Shown: positions 8,869 to 18,112, numbered from the stretch's first letter. The stretch: DNA of 64,000 bases from Chitinophagaceae bacterium (GCA_020403455.1 JADBXP010000013.1:1-64000), one strand, 5' to 3'. Notes: generated by a model from the letters alone, not told the origin. Numbers and translations: made by a program.

Positions 8869-9366
8869 ATGAAATGGGGTTTAAAGATACTGATTTGGCC
8901 GCTTTTACTGATGAGCACTTCATTTGTTCATCCGTTTTATGTGTCGCTGATAGAAATCAGGCACAATGAGGCCGAAGCCACGGCTGAAATCAGTGTTCGC
9001 ATCTTTACGGACGATCTGGAGCAGACATTGCGCAAGCGCACCAATACGACCATAGATTTGCTGAACCCAAAGAATAAAGCTGCAGTGGAGGCTGAACTGA
9101 GCAAATACATTCGCCAGAAAATTCAACTGACCATTGATGGCAAGCCTTGTCAACTGGAATACCTGGGTTATGAGATTCAAAAAGAAAGTGTCTGGAGTTA
9201 TTGGGAGATAACCGGTTTGAAAACGATGAAAAGTTTACAGGCGGACTGTAACCTGTTGTATGATTTTGTTAACCTGCAGACCAATATTTTTCACGTGAAA
9301 AAGGGAGATAAAGAGTGGAGCAGGAAACTAGATTACCCGGATACCAGGTTGCTATTTAGTTTTTAA
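8869..9366 (+). CDS. DUF6702 family protein
   Basis: A 165-residue exported protein. After a signal or anchor helix (MKWGLKILIWPLLLMSTSFV) comes HPFYVSLIEIRHN, the conserved opening of DUF6702, then a beta-rich domain ending in a short acidic/aromatic tail. Function unknown. It is divergent from the HupE-like gene with 35 bases between starts; this trio (M1 peptidase, HupE-like, DUF6702) recurs in Bacteroidota as I recall it, suggesting a shared role, perhaps metal handling for the peptidase. Its stop codon overlaps the stop of the convergent CNNM gene by three bases. Confidence 0.7.
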   Translation: MKWGLKILIWPLLLMSTSFVHPFYVSLIEIRHNEAEATAEISVRIFTDDLEQTLRKRTNTTIDLLNPKNKAAVEAELSKYIRQKIQLTIDGKPCQLEYLGYEIQKESVWSYWEITGLKTMKSLQADCNLLYDFVNLQTNIFHVKKGDKEWSRKLDYPDTRLLFSF

Positions 9367-10646
9367 TCTGCGTCTGTTTCGTTCACTTTAACCAGCACCT
9401 TGTCAATACGGTGGCGGTCCATGTCCACTATTTCCAATTCAAAAATTTTCCAGGTAAGTGAATCCCCGGTAGATGGAATTTTCCTCAATTCATGGATAAT
9501 GAATCCGGCCAGGGTATCAAATTCCTGGTCTCCTTCCATCATCCATTCTGTTTTATCGAACTGGTCGAGAAAATCATAAAATGGTATTTGTGCATCTATC
9601 AGGTAGCTTCCATCTTGCCGGCGGGTAATTTCAAACTCTTTGTCCTCCTCCTGTGGAATATCGCCAACGATGGCTTCCAGTATGTCATTAAGGGTAATGA
9701 GTCCCTGCACTGAGCCGTATTCATCTACAATGAATCCGTGGTGTATTTTGGTTGCCCGAAATTGTTCCAGAACCTGATATGCTGTGATGCTTTCCGGAAT
9801 ATAGGTAGCCGGTTTCATGATCTCTTCCAGGGTTTGCTCAGGTCGGGCGGTGAAAAGGTCTTTCACAGACACCATTCCTTTGATGCGATCGATGCTGTTG
9901 TCACAAACGGGATAGACCGAATGCAGTACACCTGTGAGTCCGGCTTTCACTGCTTGTATGGTTTCCCGGTTGTTGAGCCAGATGATATCAGAACGGTGGG
10001 TCATCAGGGAAGTGATGTTGCGGTCGCTGAGGTGAAAAACCCTTTCAATGATTTCCTGCTCTGCTTCTTCGATGGTTCCTTGCTCGGTTCCCTCGCTAAT
10101 GATGGCCTTGATTTCTTCCTCGGTAACCTGGTTGTCGTTGGACTTGATGCCAAGGATCTTCAAAATAACATGTGCTGATTTGCTCAGGAGCCAGATGAAG
10201 GGATAGGTGATTTTCAGCAGCAAGAGCATGGGACCGGCCAGGAGTTTGGCCGTTTTTTCGGGATTGCTGAGTCCGATGCGTTTGGGCACCAATTCTCCCA
10301 GAACCAGAGAAAGGTAGGTAAGTACAATAACGATCAGTACTGTGGCGATTCCCTCGCTGTAAGGTTGTAGCAGCGGGAAGCCGGAGAGCCATTGCTGGAG
10401 GGGAGCTTTGAAAGTATCCCCGGAATAAATACCTGTTAAGACTCCAATGAGGGTAATACCGATTTGAACGGTGGAAAGGAAGCTATCGGGGTGACTTGCC
10501 AGTTGAAGGGCTCTCGTCGCCTTGATATCGCCCTTGGTTGCCTGCGATTCCAGCCGCACTTTGCGGGCAGAAATCAGGGCAATTTCCGCCATGGAAAAAA
10601 GTCCGTTAAGCACAATCAGTGCCAGTATGATGAAAATATCAGCCAT
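9363..10646 (-). CDS. CNNM/CorC-family hemolysin-like transporter
   Basis: A 427-residue membrane protein with the standard order of the family: DUF21/CNNM transmembrane domain (about residues 1-190, starting MADIFIILALIVLNGLFSMA and including LVLGELVPKRIGLSNPE), a CBS pair (about 200-330, with MTHRSDIIWL and HHGFIVDEYGSVQGLITLNDILEAIVGD cores) and a C-terminal CorC_HlyC domain (about 345-425). Family members export Mg2+ or Co2+ or regulate divalent cation balance; the hemolysin label is historical. Length is usual. It has its own promoter just upstream and is monocistronic as far as seen. Confidence 0.88.
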   Translation of the reverse strand: MADIFIILALIVLNGLFSMAEIALISARKVRLESQATKGDIKATRALQLASHPDSFLSTVQIGITLIGVLTGIYSGDTFKAPLQQWLSGFPLLQPYSEGIATVLIVIVLTYLSLVLGELVPKRIGLSNPEKTAKLLAGPMLLLLKITYPFIWLLSKSAHVILKILGIKSNDNQVTEEEIKAIISEGTEQGTIEEAEQEIIERVFHLSDRNITSLMTHRSDIIWLNNRETIQAVKAGLTGVLHSVYPVCDNSIDRIKGMVSVKDLFTARPEQTLEEIMKPATYIPESITAYQVLEQFRATKIHHGFIVDEYGSVQGLITLNDILEAIVGDIPQEEDKEFEITRRQDGSYLIDAQIPFYDFLDQFDKTEWMMEGDQEFDTLAGFIIHELRKIPSTGDSLTWKIFELEIVDMDRHRIDKVLVKVNETDAD

Positions 10647-10656
10647 GGGGTGTTAT

Positions 10657-10664
10657 CAAAGTTA
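10657..10664 (-). promoter_or_regulatory. Bacteroidota -7 element for the CNNM gene
   Basis: TAACTTTG on the minus strand fits TAnnTTTG and ends 10 bases before the ATG at 10646. Transcription would start within a few bases of the start codon. Confidence 0.55.
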
Positions 10665-10682
10665 ATGATTTGGCAGCAAAAG

Positions 10683-12353
10683 CTAGTGCTGCTGGGGCAG
10701 TTGAAGGATGGCATATTTTCCACAAACTGAGTTGCGGGTGGTCGGATTGAGGAATTCCTTGGTTATCATAGATACACCGTAATTATATCCTTCGTGCAAA
10801 ATTTTGGTTCCGGGAAAAGCACGTTCAACTATAGGAATGCTATCTGCAACGGTAATAACATATTGCCGGGAACGAATATCGTCGATCCGGTGTGTTGAGG
10901 GGAAGATATAGCGGCTGTAGAAATAGAGGGAGCGACCGGCATCGGGACCATAGATGGTGAGTTGGTCTTTGGGTAGCTTTCGGCTGTTGATAAAATCGGC
11001 TGCATCATTGCCCATCTGGTATTTCAGTACCTGGGGATAGAAAGCTGTTGATAAAAAAATGTTCACTCCGGTTACAGTGTATACGCCCAATCGCAGCAGC
11101 AAGGGAACCTTATTGAAACGGGAACTGATACCAATGTATAAAAGGGGCAAGGCAAGCACAGCCAAAACTTTTACCCAGGTGGCGGTGGAAGGAAATGCCC
11201 ACCATAGTAAGGCATTCATAGCGAGCCAGAGCAGGGTGAATAAAAAGATGTGGAAGTAATTCAGGTAACGACTGAAACGGCGGAAAGATTCCTGGTGCCA
11301 CAATTGGAACAGGAACTGTCCAGTCACCACTGCTGCCAGTGGAAACACTACAAAAATATAATGTGGCAATTGGTATTGACTTCTGGAAAGTACGAGATAG
11401 GTAACAATGAATCCACCTGCTGAAAACCACTCCTGGTCTTGCGAGATCTTACCTTTTTGTAAGATCAGCTGATATACCTTAACTACCAGTGCAATGGAGA
11501 AAACAACTATCCAGGGAAGAAAACTCCAGAGCATGTTTTCGAAAAGAAAACTGAAATAACTCATTTCATGGAAGAAATTCTCGCCGGTAAATCTTCCAAA
11601 ACTTTGTGTCCAAAAATAAAAGCGCAGACCGGACTGAATTGGAATTCCGTTGATCAGCTTTCCCGGCTGCAGATCGAATTGCCGGTAGAGGCCGATGCTC
11701 ATGGGTACCAAACAAATAGCGATGATCAGGATCACCAGCAAGTATTCTTTTTGGAAAAAGGGTTTCCAGTTGCGTTGCAAAATAAAATGTGGTGCAAAGG
11801 CAAAGGCCGGAACGAAGAGAGCAATGGGACCCTTGGTGAGCATTCCGCCGGCAATGGCAACGGCAGCAATGATCAGGTAACGAAGTTGCTTAGTTCGGTA
11901 CCAGAGCAACAATTGCCAGATACTCAGCGATACCCAACCCATCAACATGGTATCACAACGTACATCGTGTGTGACGAGGAAGAGTGCCTGGCAGGATGCG
12001 AGTAGTACAGCACTCAGGCGAGCGATGGGTTGGTTATAGTATTGGCGGGCGATCTGATAAGTTGCGACTACAGAAAGTATAGCAAATAATAAGGAGGGAA
12101 GTCGGAATGCCCAGAGTGAGGGTCCGAATACCCACATAGAAATTGCAGACAACCAAAACAACATGGGTGGTTTATCGAGATAATCTTTGCCCACATCATA
12201 GACTTGTAGAAAACTTTTGCGTTCCAGCATTTCTCTGCTCATGCTGGCATACTGGCTGGCATCGATGTCCATGATGGGCACCCAGATAAATCCGGCCATC
12301 CAGCCCAAAAAACAGATTAACAGCAATCCGTGAAATGCAGCTCTACTATTCAT
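10683..12353 (-). CDS. GT39-family glycosyltransferase (ArnT/PMT-like)
   Basis: A 556-residue polytopic membrane protein. The first luminal loop holds the acidic family motif (PIMDIDASQYASMSREML) and the following KDYLDKPPMLFWLSA stretch typical of ArnT/GT39 enzymes, which move a sugar from a polyprenyl phosphate to lipid or protein in the periplasm. About eleven hydrophobic segments follow and a soluble C-terminal region. The donor and acceptor cannot be read from sequence. Start 12353 is chosen because ATG overlaps the TGA of the PAP2 gene as ATGA, indicating translational coupling; the open frame upstream to 12416 is inside that gene. Confidence 0.85.
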   Translation of the reverse strand: MNSRAAFHGLLLICFLGWMAGFIWVPIMDIDASQYASMSREMLERKSFLQVYDVGKDYLDKPPMLFWLSAISMWVFGPSLWAFRLPSLLFAILSVVATYQIARQYYNQPIARLSAVLLASCQALFLVTHDVRCDTMLMGWVSLSIWQLLLWYRTKQLRYLIIAAVAIAGGMLTKGPIALFVPAFAFAPHFILQRNWKPFFQKEYLLVILIIAICLVPMSIGLYRQFDLQPGKLINGIPIQSGLRFYFWTQSFGRFTGENFFHEMSYFSFLFENMLWSFLPWIVVFSIALVVKVYQLILQKGKISQDQEWFSAGGFIVTYLVLSRSQYQLPHYIFVVFPLAAVVTGQFLFQLWHQESFRRFSRYLNYFHIFLFTLLWLAMNALLWWAFPSTATWVKVLAVLALPLLYIGISSRFNKVPLLLRLGVYTVTGVNIFLSTAFYPQVLKYQMGNDAADFINSRKLPKDQLTIYGPDAGRSLYFYSRYIFPSTHRIDDIRSRQYVITVADSIPIVERAFPGTKILHEGYNYGVSMITKEFLNPTTRNSVCGKYAILQLPQQH

Positions 12354-12937
12354 GGTGCCTGGGTTTGAGGTGAAAGTGGGCCGAGGTTTCTTTGATAGAA
12401 ATTGCCCGTAAACCATCCGATACCTGTTCCCAAAAGGGCCCCGGCCAGTATATCAAATGGATAGTGAACACCCGCATAAACCTGCGCATATCCTATGGAT
12501 GCAGCCCATAGGTAAAGCACCCAGCTGTACTTTCCAACCCATTGTCGCAGGGTTACTGTTAGAAATGTTGCCAGTGCAAAATGATTGGTAGCATGGGAGG
12601 AAGTAAAGCTATAGCCGGCGCCACATCCATCCAGCAACAGACGAACCTGGGTGCTGAGATCGGGATCATTACAAGGTCTTAATCGGGCGAAGAGAGGTTT
12701 CACGACCGAACTGCTGATCTGATCGCTGAGTAAAATAGTTGCCAGTGCCATGGCGATCCAGGGCAGGGACTCCTTCTTGTAATTGATGATGGCAAAAAGA
12801 AGCAGGAAAACATATACAGGCGTCCAGGTGATGGATTCCCGCCACCAGGGTACTATGGCATCTGCCACCGGATGGGTGGCTGTACCATTGATGAAGAGGA
12901 ACAGTGCCCTGTCGATCTTGTCCAGCCAGGAGGGCAT
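12350..12937 (-). CDS. PAP2-family membrane phosphatase
   Basis: A 195-residue membrane protein with the three acid-phosphatase signature blocks: KPLFARLRP (KxxxxxxRP), SFTSSHATNHF (a variant of PSGH, with catalytic His in SSHA) and a final block AQVYAGVHYPFDILAG with catalytic His and Asp, where the usual SR is replaced. Such proteins dephosphorylate undecaprenyl pyrophosphate or phosphatidate. Coupling by a 4-base overlap to the GT39 gene suggests recycling of the polyprenyl phosphate that the transferase consumes. ATG 12937 is preferred; GTG 12979 is possible and lies just after a near-consensus TATCTTTA at 12986-12993. Confidence 0.85.
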   Translation of the reverse strand: MPSWLDKIDRALFLFINGTATHPVADAIVPWWRESITWTPVYVFLLLFAIINYKKESLPWIAMALATILLSDQISSSVVKPLFARLRPCNDPDLSTQVRLLLDGCGAGYSFTSSHATNHFALATFLTVTLRQWVGKYSWVLYLWAASIGYAQVYAGVHYPFDILAGALLGTGIGWFTGNFYQRNLGPLSPQTQAP

Positions 12938-13046
12938 GATCTGTAACCAGATAGAAGTAAGGGGTGCAGGGGGTATCACGGTGTAAAGATAGTATTTAGT
13001 GATGGCTGTTCATAGGCGACGGCTAAAGGCAATGTTGTCCAACAAC

Positions 13047-13796
13047 TTATTTGACTTTGTCAGCAATGATGATCAGGCGTGGTGAATGGGCTGCATCGAA
13101 GGGTGCCAGGTGATAATCACCGAAAATCTCCCTGATCTGTAACCCCTGGTATCCCATCATTTCCGAAAAATCGTTCAAGGTGAATTTCGCAACCCGTTCT
13201 GTAAAGAGATGCCGCAGGGTACTTCCGGGCGCATCGGCCACCTGTATCTGTTTGAAAATATGTTTTTCATCCTGCCATTTGGCAATCTGGAATACCAGCC
13301 CATCGGGCTCTTTCTGCTGATACGATTGTGGCAATTCGAGGGAGGCTTTTTTCACATTGATATAATCCATCACCAGGGTACCACCTTTGCGCAGGCCGAT
13401 GGCCATACTGTGGATGGCACTGTCGTGTTCTCGCTGTGTAGGGAAATAGCCAAAGCTGGTGAACATGTTCAGGGCATAGGCATAGTAGTTGATGCGAAAG
13501 GGCATCCGCATGTCATGCTGGTAAAAATGCAGGGTTTCATTTTCCTCTTCCAGGGCTTCCCGAATGGATGCCTCGGAAAGATCGACACCGGTGACATCAA
13601 AACCCATTTCATTCAATACTTTGCAATGCCTTCCTTTGCCGCATGCCCAGTCGATCATCCGGGCACCCGAAGCCGGCTGCAGGTATGTTATCAGTTGGTG
13701 CAGGAACATTTCAGCTTCCTGCTCATCCCTGTGTTTGTATAATTGATGGTAGTAGGGGGAATTGAACCAATCTTCGAACCAGTTAGGAGTTATCAT
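13047..13796 (-). CDS. class I SAM-dependent methyltransferase
   Basis: A 249-residue protein opening WFEDWFNSPYYHQLYKHRDE, then motif I MIDWACGKGRHCKVL (Gly-rich SAM loop), the acidic end of strand 2 in VTGVDLSEASI, and a later ALNMFTSFGYF block. This Tyr/Asp-rich opening is typical of a widespread Bacteroidota methyltransferase group without known substrate. Start 13796 lies 6 bases after a TAAATTTG element, so the mRNA is probably leaderless; the frame extends to 13853 but would overlap the divergent promoter. Divergent from glmM. Confidence 0.82.
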   Translation of the reverse strand: MITPNWFEDWFNSPYYHQLYKHRDEQEAEMFLHQLITYLQPASGARMIDWACGKGRHCKVLNEMGFDVTGVDLSEASIREALEEENETLHFYQHDMRMPFRINYYAYALNMFTSFGYFPTQREHDSAIHSMAIGLRKGGTLVMDYINVKKASLELPQSYQQKEPDGLVFQIAKWQDEKHIFKQIQVADAPGSTLRHLFTERVAKFTLNDFSEMMGYQGLQIREIFGDYHLAPFDAAHSPRLIIIADKVK

Positions 13797-13802
13797 TGCA
13801 CG

Positions 13803-13810
13803 CAAATTTA
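13803..13810 (-). promoter_or_regulatory. -7 element of the methyltransferase gene
   Basis: TAAATTTG on the minus strand, exact TAnnTTTG, six bases before the ATG at 13796. It supports this start over the longer frame. Confidence 0.6.
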
Positions 13811-13838
13811 CAGTCTTCGTCCTCAAAAAAATAAGAGT

Positions 13839-13846
13839 TACCTTTG
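13839..13846 (+). promoter_or_regulatory. -7 element of the glmM-desulfurase unit
   Basis: TACCTTTG matches TAnnTTTG and lies 21 bases before the glmM ATG. It is divergent to the element at 13803-13810. Confidence 0.6.
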
Positions 13847-13867
13847 CACCCATTTTATTTTTTTATT

Positions 13868-15271
13868 ATGGCATTGATTAAGAGCATTTCAGGGATACGG
13901 GGAACCATTGGCGGTCAGCCGGGTGATGCCCTTACCCCCCTCGATGTAGTTAAGTTTACAGCAGCATTTGGCACCTGGTTGGGTAAACAGGATAAGGGAA
14001 ACACAGTTGTAGTGGGTCGGGATGGCCGCATCAGCGGAAATATGGTACAGCAACTGGTGATGCATACGCTATCGGGTTTGGGCATGGAAGTAATCGATCT
14101 TGGTCTGAGTACAACCCCCACGGTAGAAATGGCCGTGTTAGAGAAACAGGCAGCCGGTGGCATCATCATCACTGCCAGTCACAATCCGAGGGAATGGAAT
14201 GCGTTGAAACTCCTCAACAGCAGGGGAGAATTCATCGATGCGGCTGCCGGTGCGGCTGTTTTGGAACTTGCTGCCAGCGAAAAGCTGGTCTTCGCAGGCG
14301 TTGAAGATCTTGGGACGATTGTTCCAGCCCATGATGCCATAGACAGGCACATTGATGCCATATTGGCTTATCCTTTGGTCGATAAAGAAGCGATTCAGCG
14401 GGCCGGATTCAAAATTGTGGTCGATGTGATCAACAGTACAGGAGCTCTATCGGTTCCACCCTTGCTGGAAGCATTGGGTATTCCCCCAGCCCATATTACC
14501 CTGTTGCACGGAGAAGTTAACGGCAGGTTTTCTCATAACCCTGAACCACTTCCCGGTAACCTGACGGAGCTGTCTATGGCAGTAAGAAACAGCGGTGCCG
14601 ATCTGGGCATTGCCGTTGACCCCGATGTAGATCGCCTTTGTTTTGTTTGTGAAGATGGTAGTTTTTTTGGGGAAGAATATACGCTGGTGGCAGTAGCCGA
14701 TTATGTGCTCAGCCGGAAAAAAGGCAATACGGTCAGCAATCTTTCCAGCACCCGTGCTTTGAAAGATATTACCGAAAAACGGGGCGGTCAATACTATCCC
14801 AGTGCCGTAGGAGAAGTAAATGTGGTTACCAAGATGAAAGCCGTTGATGCGGTGATCGGTGGGGAAGGTAATGGCGGAATAATTGTTCCTGATTTCCATT
14901 ATGGAAGAGACGCTCTCATTGGCATTGCACTTTTCCTTACTCACCTGGCCAAGGAAGAAAAAACAATTCGTCAACTGCGCAATACGTACCCTGATTATTT
15001 CATGAGTAAGAATAAAATTGAACTCACGGAAGGCATTGCGATGGAAGAGATTTTTACCGACCTGAAGGAGAAGTATAAAAAATACCCGTTGAACACAGAA
15101 GACGGACTTCGCATTGATTTTGAAAGTGACTGGGTTCACTTGCGCAGCAGCAATACCGAACCCATCATTCGGATCTACTCAGAAAGTACCTTAGAAGCTT
15201 CGGCAGATAACATTGCCAGGAAAATCATGCAGGATATTCAGGAATCGATAAAAAAATCGGGACAGATTTAA
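13868..15271 (+). CDS. glmM: phosphoglucosamine mutase
   Basis: A 467-residue alpha-D-phosphohexomutase interconverting glucosamine-6-P and glucosamine-1-P for UDP-GlcNAc, cell wall and LPS synthesis. Opening SISGIRGTIGG, phosphoserine loop TASHNPREWNALK with Ser104, Mg-binding DPDVDR at 251-256, sugar-binding GEGNGG and C-terminal phosphate-binding RSSNTEPIIRIYSE are all present. The SGIRGT opening and the GEGNGG loop fit the archaeal-like GlmM branch common in Bacteroidota rather than phosphoglucomutase. A phosphomannomutase role cannot be fully excluded. The cysteine desulfurase gene follows after 26 bases. Confidence 0.85.
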   Translation: MALIKSISGIRGTIGGQPGDALTPLDVVKFTAAFGTWLGKQDKGNTVVVGRDGRISGNMVQQLVMHTLSGLGMEVIDLGLSTTPTVEMAVLEKQAAGGIIITASHNPREWNALKLLNSRGEFIDAAAGAAVLELAASEKLVFAGVEDLGTIVPAHDAIDRHIDAILAYPLVDKEAIQRAGFKIVVDVINSTGALSVPPLLEALGIPPAHITLLHGEVNGRFSHNPEPLPGNLTELSMAVRNSGADLGIAVDPDVDRLCFVCEDGSFFGEEYTLVAVADYVLSRKKGNTVSNLSSTRALKDITEKRGGQYYPSAVGEVNVVTKMKAVDAVIGGEGNGGIIVPDFHYGRDALIGIALFLTHLAKEEKTIRQLRNTYPDYFMSKNKIELTEGIAMEEIFTDLKEKYKKYPLNTEDGLRIDFESDWVHLRSSNTEPIIRIYSESTLEASADNIARKIMQDIQESIKKSGQI

Positions 15272-15297
15272 TAGCTTCATGTAGTAATTTTATCGGG

Positions 15298-16428
15298 ATG
15301 GAAAGAGTTTATCTAGACAATGCCGCTACTACCCCACTCGACTCACGCGTGGTAGAAGTCATGCTGCCTTATATGACTACTCATTTTGGTAATCCATCTT
15401 CCGTATACAGTTATGGCAGGGAAACCCGTATGGGTATTGAGAAAGCCAGGAAATCCGTTGCAGCCATCCTGGGTGCCCGGCCTTCTGAAATCTTTTTCAC
15501 CAGCGGAGGTACGGAAAGCAGCAACACTGTGCTGCTTGCTGCAGTGCGTGATCTGCATTGCACCCGCATCATCAGTTCAAAAATCGAACACCATGCTACG
15601 CTTCATACGGTGGAGCATCTTCATACAACCGGACAAGCAGAGGTGCAATATGTTGACTTGCTGCCGAATGGCCATATCAATTTGGAACACCTGGAACAAT
15701 TACTGGCGGCGCCGGGAGGAAAATGTCTGGTGACCTTAATGCATGCCAACAATGAGATCGGCAACCTGCTTGATATCGAGGCAGTAGGCAATTTGTGCGA
15801 AAGGTATGATGCACTGTTTCACAGTGATACTGTTCAGACAGTAGGTCATTACCCTTTTAACCTGAAACAATCCAAGGTGCATTTCATCACGGGTGCCGGA
15901 CATAAATTCCATGGACCCAAGGGGGTTGGCTTGCTTTACATCAGCGACCGGGTATCCATTCAACCCATGATCTATGGCGGAAGTCAGGAAAGAAACATGC
16001 GGGCAGGAACTGAAAATGTCTATGGTATCATTGGCTTTGCAAAAGCATTGGAATTGGCAACCGAGCAATATGAAGCCGACAGTAGTTATATACGGGGCAT
16101 CAAGGAATACATGATGCAACAATTGCAGACACATATACCGGAAGTGGGTTTTAATGGCGATCCACTGGGAAAAAGTCTTTATACCGTTTTAAGTGCCTGC
16201 TTCCCAAAAACCAACCAGACCGAAATGTTGTTGTTCAATCTTGACATTCACCATATCTGCGCCAGTGGTGGTAGTGCATGTTCCAGCGGGGCCAACAAAG
16301 GATCTCATGTAATTGAGGCATTACAGCAACATGGTGAAGAAAGGATAACCATTCGCTTTTCATTCTCCCGACATACAACCCGGGAAGAAATCGATTATAC
16401 CATTGATGTATTGAAGAAGATACTTTAA
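15298..16428 (+). CDS. cysteine desulfurase (NifS/IscS family)
   Basis: A 376-residue PLP enzyme moving sulfur from cysteine to Fe-S or thiolation acceptors. Conserved opening VYLDNAATTPLD, ESSNTVLL in the PLP phosphate region, HSDTVQTVGH, Schiff-base Lys203 in GAGHKFHGPKG and active-site Cys328 in ASGGSACSSG. The short loop after the Cys (group I, IscS/NifS-like) is as expected. It is downstream of glmM, probably one transcript. In Bacteroidota this solo enzyme coexists with SufS; which pathway it feeds is unknown. Confidence 0.9.
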   Translation: MERVYLDNAATTPLDSRVVEVMLPYMTTHFGNPSSVYSYGRETRMGIEKARKSVAAILGARPSEIFFTSGGTESSNTVLLAAVRDLHCTRIISSKIEHHATLHTVEHLHTTGQAEVQYVDLLPNGHINLEHLEQLLAAPGGKCLVTLMHANNEIGNLLDIEAVGNLCERYDALFHSDTVQTVGHYPFNLKQSKVHFITGAGHKFHGPKGVGLLYISDRVSIQPMIYGGSQERNMRAGTENVYGIIGFAKALELATEQYEADSSYIRGIKEYMMQQLQTHIPEVGFNGDPLGKSLYTVLSACFPKTNQTEMLLFNLDIHHICASGGSACSSGANKGSHVIEALQQHGEERITIRFSFSRHTTREEIDYTIDVLKKIL

Positions 16429-16532
16429 TGGCTTCTTCTCACGAATCCTGGAAGTGAAGTGTAATGGCTTTGGGGAAAGGACGCAAAAAAATTATTCAGC
16501 CATTTACCAGCCTGTTCTTACTGACGATGTCC

Positions 16533-18083
16533 TTATCGGTTGTCATCATCATCACCAAAATAATCTTCCTCATCACTTGTACCCAGATTACCCAGGTTCA
16601 TCATGCTGCCCATCAGATCCTGGAAAGCAACCCGGTCATCGCTCAGCTTTTTGCTGATGAGTGAATAGACCGATAATCCATACAGCACGAATTCCATCAG
16701 GAGGGCACTCTCCGATTCATTGGTATGGGGAAAGAATTTTTTGACTATTGCATGCAATCCGTCCACGCGGTACAATTGCTGGATTTTTTTCTCGTCGGAT
16801 AAATCGCCTGATAACTCGAGTACATTACCGGCATCGAACCAGCGAATAACCGACTGGTATGGGTTGTCTGATTTCTTTTCTTCAGCAGATTGTTTGCCGG
16901 TTGTTCTTTTCTTCTTCACCTGTTCAGGATTCGGGAAGTATTGAATAAAGATGGTGCGGATGGCTTTGTCCAGTAAGTGCAAAGCTACCTGATATGATCC
17001 CTCCAACTCCCCTTCATACAAGAGCTCGATTTTTCCTGTAATCGAGGGGATGACGCCTGACAGATCACTTACCCAAACCTGCGTTTCTGCCTGTTGGTGT
17101 AAGATGGCCCTGCGTTCAGCGGTACTGATCAGGTTTTCATAGGCAGCGATGGTCAATCGGGCACTGACTCCACTCTTCTTGTCCACATATTCATGCGCCC
17201 TGGCTTCAAAAGATACCTGTTCTACAAGCCGCTTCAAGAGATCACTCACTTCAACACGTTTCTCCTGCTCAGGCAGCAATTGCGCTTCCTGTTCAGTGAT
17301 GGCCAATGAGACATCTATGGTGCGGGGATAGTGGGTCAAGATCTGGCTTTCGATGCGGTCTTTGAGTGGTGTTACGATGCTGCCTCGGTTGGTATAGTCC
17401 TCGGGATTGGCTGTGAAAACAAATAAAATATCAAGGGGCATCCGAATGTTGAATCCCCTAATCTGCACATCACCTTCCTGTAAAATATTGAAGAGCGCTA
17501 CCTGTATGCGTGCCTGCAGGTCGGGTAATTCATTGATGACAAAAATTCCCCGGTTGCTCCGGGGGATGATACCGTAATGAATTACTTTTTCATCGGCAAA
17601 ACTGAGTTTCATGTTGGCTGCCTTGATGGGATCGATGTCACCGATCAGATCAGCTACACTCACATCGGGGGTGGCGAGTTTTTCGCCGTAACGCTCAGTT
17701 CGATGCAGCCATTGAATGGGAGTATCGTCTCCCAGTTCAGCGATCAGATCTTTGGCAAAACGGCTCAAGGGTTGGAATGGATCATCCTTGATCTCGCTGC
17801 CTGCTACAACCGGTATGTACTCATCGAGCAGGTCTACCATTTGCCGGGCCATGCGTGTCTTCGCTTGTCCGCGCAAACCCAGGTACAATATATTGTGTCG
17901 GCTTAAGATGGCTCTTTCGGTATCGGGTATCACCGTGTCTTCATAACCGAGAATGCCCGGAAACGGATTTTGTTTGCTTCCCATCAGGGCGATGAGGTTA
18001 TCGCGCAGTTCCTGTTTCACTGATTTTGACCGATAGCCTGATTTTTTAAGTTGTCCGAGTGTTTTTATTTTTAGATGATTCAT
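16533..18083 (-). CDS. MoxR/ChlI-like AAA+ ATPase
   Basis: A 516-residue AAA+ protein resembling magnesium-chelatase subunit I and MoxR ATPases. Walker A is GLRGQAKT (Ala where Gly is usual), Walker B IFVINELPDL ends in Asn-Glu rather than Asp-Glu, and FTANPEDYTNRG is the sensor-1 region. The C-terminal 200 residues are a helical domain, with an acidic end (DEEDYFGDDDD). The partner vWA gene ends 29 bases upstream, so together they form a MoxR-vWA pair, which in other bacteria act as chaperones for metal insertion or complex maturation. There are no chlorophyll genes around, so a chelatase role is unlikely. Confidence 0.8.
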   Translation of the reverse strand: MNHLKIKTLGQLKKSGYRSKSVKQELRDNLIALMGSKQNPFPGILGYEDTVIPDTERAILSRHNILYLGLRGQAKTRMARQMVDLLDEYIPVVAGSEIKDDPFQPLSRFAKDLIAELGDDTPIQWLHRTERYGEKLATPDVSVADLIGDIDPIKAANMKLSFADEKVIHYGIIPRSNRGIFVINELPDLQARIQVALFNILQEGDVQIRGFNIRMPLDILFVFTANPEDYTNRGSIVTPLKDRIESQILTHYPRTIDVSLAITEQEAQLLPEQEKRVEVSDLLKRLVEQVSFEARAHEYVDKKSGVSARLTIAAYENLISTAERRAILHQQAETQVWVSDLSGVIPSITGKIELLYEGELEGSYQVALHLLDKAIRTIFIQYFPNPEQVKKKRTTGKQSAEEKKSDNPYQSVIRWFDAGNVLELSGDLSDEKKIQQLYRVDGLHAIVKKFFPHTNESESALLMEFVLYGLSVYSLISKKLSDDRVAFQDLMGSMMNLGNLGTSDEEDYFGDDDDNR

Positions 18084-18112
18084 ACTTGCTGATAAAATGG
18101 AATAATGGGGTA

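Noticed and set aside
14447..15139. 230-residue ORF antisense to glmM
   Set aside because: Entirely within glmM and without family features.
16464..16664. 66-residue plus-strand ORF with a hydrophobic middle
   Set aside because: Most of it is antisense to the AAA+ gene, no promoter or family match, and the hydrophobic stretch comes from the reverse complement of an acidic coding end.
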